Shown here piece after piece: positions 5,255 to 6,635 of a stretch of DNA of 6,635 nucleotides. The translations under genes and the position numbers were made by a program. Numbering within the stretch: the first letter of the stretch is position 1; each line of letters begins with the position of its first letter. This stretch comes from Dehalococcoidia bacterium (GTDB lineage Bacteria > Chloroflexota > Dehalococcoidia > GIF9 > UBA5629): assembly GCA_028715025.1 (NCBI GenBank), contig JAQTLG010000095.1:1-6635 (forward strand), given 5' to 3'. The notes under the pieces were generated by a model. That model saw nothing but the letters and a program-made list of their open reading frames with translations. It ran no database searches and was not told where the DNA came from.

Positions 5255-5260
5255 AGGAGG
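5255..5260 (+). promoter_or_regulatory. Ribosome binding site of the acyl-CoA synthetase gene
   Basis: AGGAGG lies 4 bases before the ATG at 5265, a strong Shine-Dalgarno with short spacing. It fixes the start of the coding region. The 54-base gap after the membrane protein gene shows no convincing promoter or terminator. Confidence 0.7.
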
Positions 5261-5264
5261 CAGG

Positions 5265-6635
5265 ATGAGCAACAACATCGGACGCTGGCTGGACGACAAC
5301 GTGAGGAAGTACGGAGAGTACAGGCAATTTATTTTCCTGGGGCCGGAGGGCGAGAAATCATGGACCAACAAGCAGATACTTGACAATGCCCGTGCGCTGG
5401 CGGCCGGCCTGCGCGCGGCAGGCATCAAGAAGGGCGACATCATAGGTTCGGTCATCAGCAACATACCCGAGATACCCGAGATAATGAACGGCGTCAACAG
5501 GATGGGCGCGGTTTACCTGCCCATCATCTACATGTTGACGGCGGCCGAGATCCGCTACATACTGGAGGACTCGGCCTGTAAAGTGGTCATCACCGAGGAT
5601 GTGCTGCTTCCCAAGGTACGTGAAGCGGCTGCGGGGCTGAAGACCATCGAGCGGATAATCCTGATAGGTAAGGAAACGGCCCCGGATATCGTGGCCTACA
5701 GCGGCCTGATCAAGAAAGCAGGTAATGCCGACATCACGGATGTTGACAAAGATGACATGGCTATACTCATGTACACGTCCGGCACGACGGGATTCCCCAA
5801 GGGCGTGATGCTGACGCATAATAACCTCGAATGCCAGATGAAGACCGGCACCTCGGTATGGGGCGGCAACCACCTCGAGCCGCTGCTGACCACCATACCC
5901 ATGAACCACATTTACGGCGTTCTCAGCTGCCTGGAGGGCTATTTCTCAGGATTCGTAAACATCCTCATGCCACCCTTCGACCCGAGGAAGGTACTGGACG
6001 CGCTGAAAGAATATCAGGTCAAAGCCATACCGGTCGTCCCCACCATGCTGATATTCATGATGATGGTGGCGGATCCCAAGAAAGACGACCTTTCGTTCAT
6101 AGACCTGCTGATCTGCTCGGGCGGACCGCTATCCATGGAAACGCTGAAACAGTCCGAGACCATTTTTCACAAGCAGATAACGCAGGGCTACGGATGCACC
6201 GAGGTTGGCGGATCCATCGCAAGGCAGCGCAGGGACTGGCCGCGCAAACCGGGCAGCGTTGGATTCCCCATGCCGGGCCTGGCGCTCAAGATTGTGGATG
6301 ACGAGGACAAAGAGGTGCCGCGTGGCTCCGATGGCGAGATAATCTGCAAAGGTCCAGTGGTGACCATGGGATACCTCAATAAACCCAAAGAGACGGCTGA
6401 GGCCATTAAGAACGGCTGGCTGCATACTGGTGACCTCGGCAAGATCGATGAAGATGGTGAACTATACATCACAGGCAGGAAGAAAGACCTCATCATCAAG
6501 GGCGGTGAGAATATAGATCCGGGTGTGGCGGAGGGCTGGCTGTTCAAGCACCCGGCCGTGCTTGAGTGCGCCGTCGTCGCCATACCGGACGCAACATACG
6601 GGGAAAATGTGGGTGCGGCAGTGGTCCTCAAGCCG
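5265..6635 (+). CDS. AMP-binding acyl-CoA synthetase (3' end outside window)
   Basis: An adenylate-forming enzyme that activates a carboxylic acid with ATP to the acyl-AMP, then usually transfers it to CoA; cytoplasmic or membrane-associated. The first 457 residues are present with no stop before the edge. Landmarks in order: the P-loop-like YTSGTTGFPKG (170-180), PMNHIYG (212-218), SGGPLS near 287, GYGCTE (308-313), HTGDLG (387-392) with the ribose-contacting Asp390, and the hinge GRKKDLIIKGGENI (404-417). The final part with the catalytic lysine (A10 motif) lies beyond the window. It resembles medium- or long-chain fatty acyl-CoA ligases in general layout, but the acyl substrate cannot be told. 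After GGENI the residues are DPGVAEGWLF where most relatives have a Tyr or Ser and EIE or EVE. The start is ATG with AGGAGG 4 bases upstream. It runs in the same direction as the VTT gene and may be cotranscribed with it. Confidence 0.95.
   Translation, partial: MSNNIGRWLDDNVRKYGEYRQFIFLGPEGEKSWTNKQILDNARALAAGLRAAGIKKGDIIGSVISNIPEIPEIMNGVNRMGAVYLPIIYMLTAAEIRYILEDSACKVVITEDVLLPKVREAAAGLKTIERIILIGKETAPDIVAYSGLIKKAGNADITDVDKDDMAILMYTSGTTGFPKGVMLTHNNLECQMKTGTSVWGGNHLEPLLTTIPMNHIYGVLSCLEGYFSGFVNILMPPFDPRKVLDALKEYQVKAIPVVPTMLIFMMMVADPKKDDLSFIDLLICSGGPLSMETLKQSETIFHKQITQGYGCTEVGGSIARQRRDWPRKPGSVGFPMPGLALKIVDDEDKEVPRGSDGEIICKGPVVTMGYLNKPKETAEAIKNGWLHTGDLGKIDEDGELYITGRKKDLIIKGGENIDPGVAEGWLFKHPAVLECAVVAIPDATYGENVGAAVVLKP

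Noticed and set aside
5358..5909. Long minus-strand open frame opposite the acyl-CoA synthetase
   Set aside because: It lies fully within a clearly coding + strand gene with intact motifs; its translation shows no recognisable domain. The same holds for the minus frames at 6129-6425 and 6188-6631 and the + frame at 5831-6301.

Overview
The window looks like chromosomal DNA from an uncultured bacterium, most plausibly a Chloroflexota member of class Dehalococcoidia. That is an inference from protein style: tandem Ig-like repeats of the 'ASPttIsaG...GIGsVs..Gs.tV.P' type in a lipoprotein, the yebC/ruvC/ruvA neighbourhood and moderately GC-rich coding DNA. No rRNA or other marker gene is present to settle it.

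Layout, left to right. (1) Positions 2-604, + strand: the C-terminal 200 residues of an alpha/beta hydrolase that enters from the left, with its Ser-Asp-His triad visible. (2) 605-978: non-coding, AT-rich at first, then a cluster of GC-rich stem-loops at the 3' side of ruvA. (3) 979-3715, - strand: a run in transcription order yebC (YebC/TACO1 family) - Ig-repeat lipoprotein - ruvC - ruvA. ruvC and ruvA are separated by only 4 bases, and the lipoprotein stop lies 16 bases from the ruvC start, which is a TTG. ruvB, the usual partner after ruvA, is not in the window. (4) 3716-3864: a compact divergent intergenic region with a strong-looking extended -10 promoter rightward and a plausible promoter leftward. 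(5) 3865-5210, + strand: a HhH-GPD-like (DNA glycosylase fold) protein whose stop overlaps the start of a VTT/DedA-type membrane protein (ATGA overlap). (6) 5265-6635, + strand: the first 457 residues of an AMP-binding acyl-CoA synthetase, cut by the right edge.

Functionally the centre is a recombination and DNA-repair neighbourhood: RuvA binds Holliday junctions and RuvC cleaves them, and the divergent gene has a base-excision-repair fold. YebC is a translation or regulatory factor often found next to ruvC. The least ordinary elements are the lipoprotein placed between yebC and ruvC, which ends in a Cys/His metal-site-like domain, and the HhH-GPD-like protein that lacks the catalytic lysine and the iron-sulfur cysteines of the endonuclease III type. 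I see no CRISPR array, transposase, tRNA, rRNA, toxin-antitoxin pair or phage gene. I do not see a clearly new multi-gene system; the leads below are modest.
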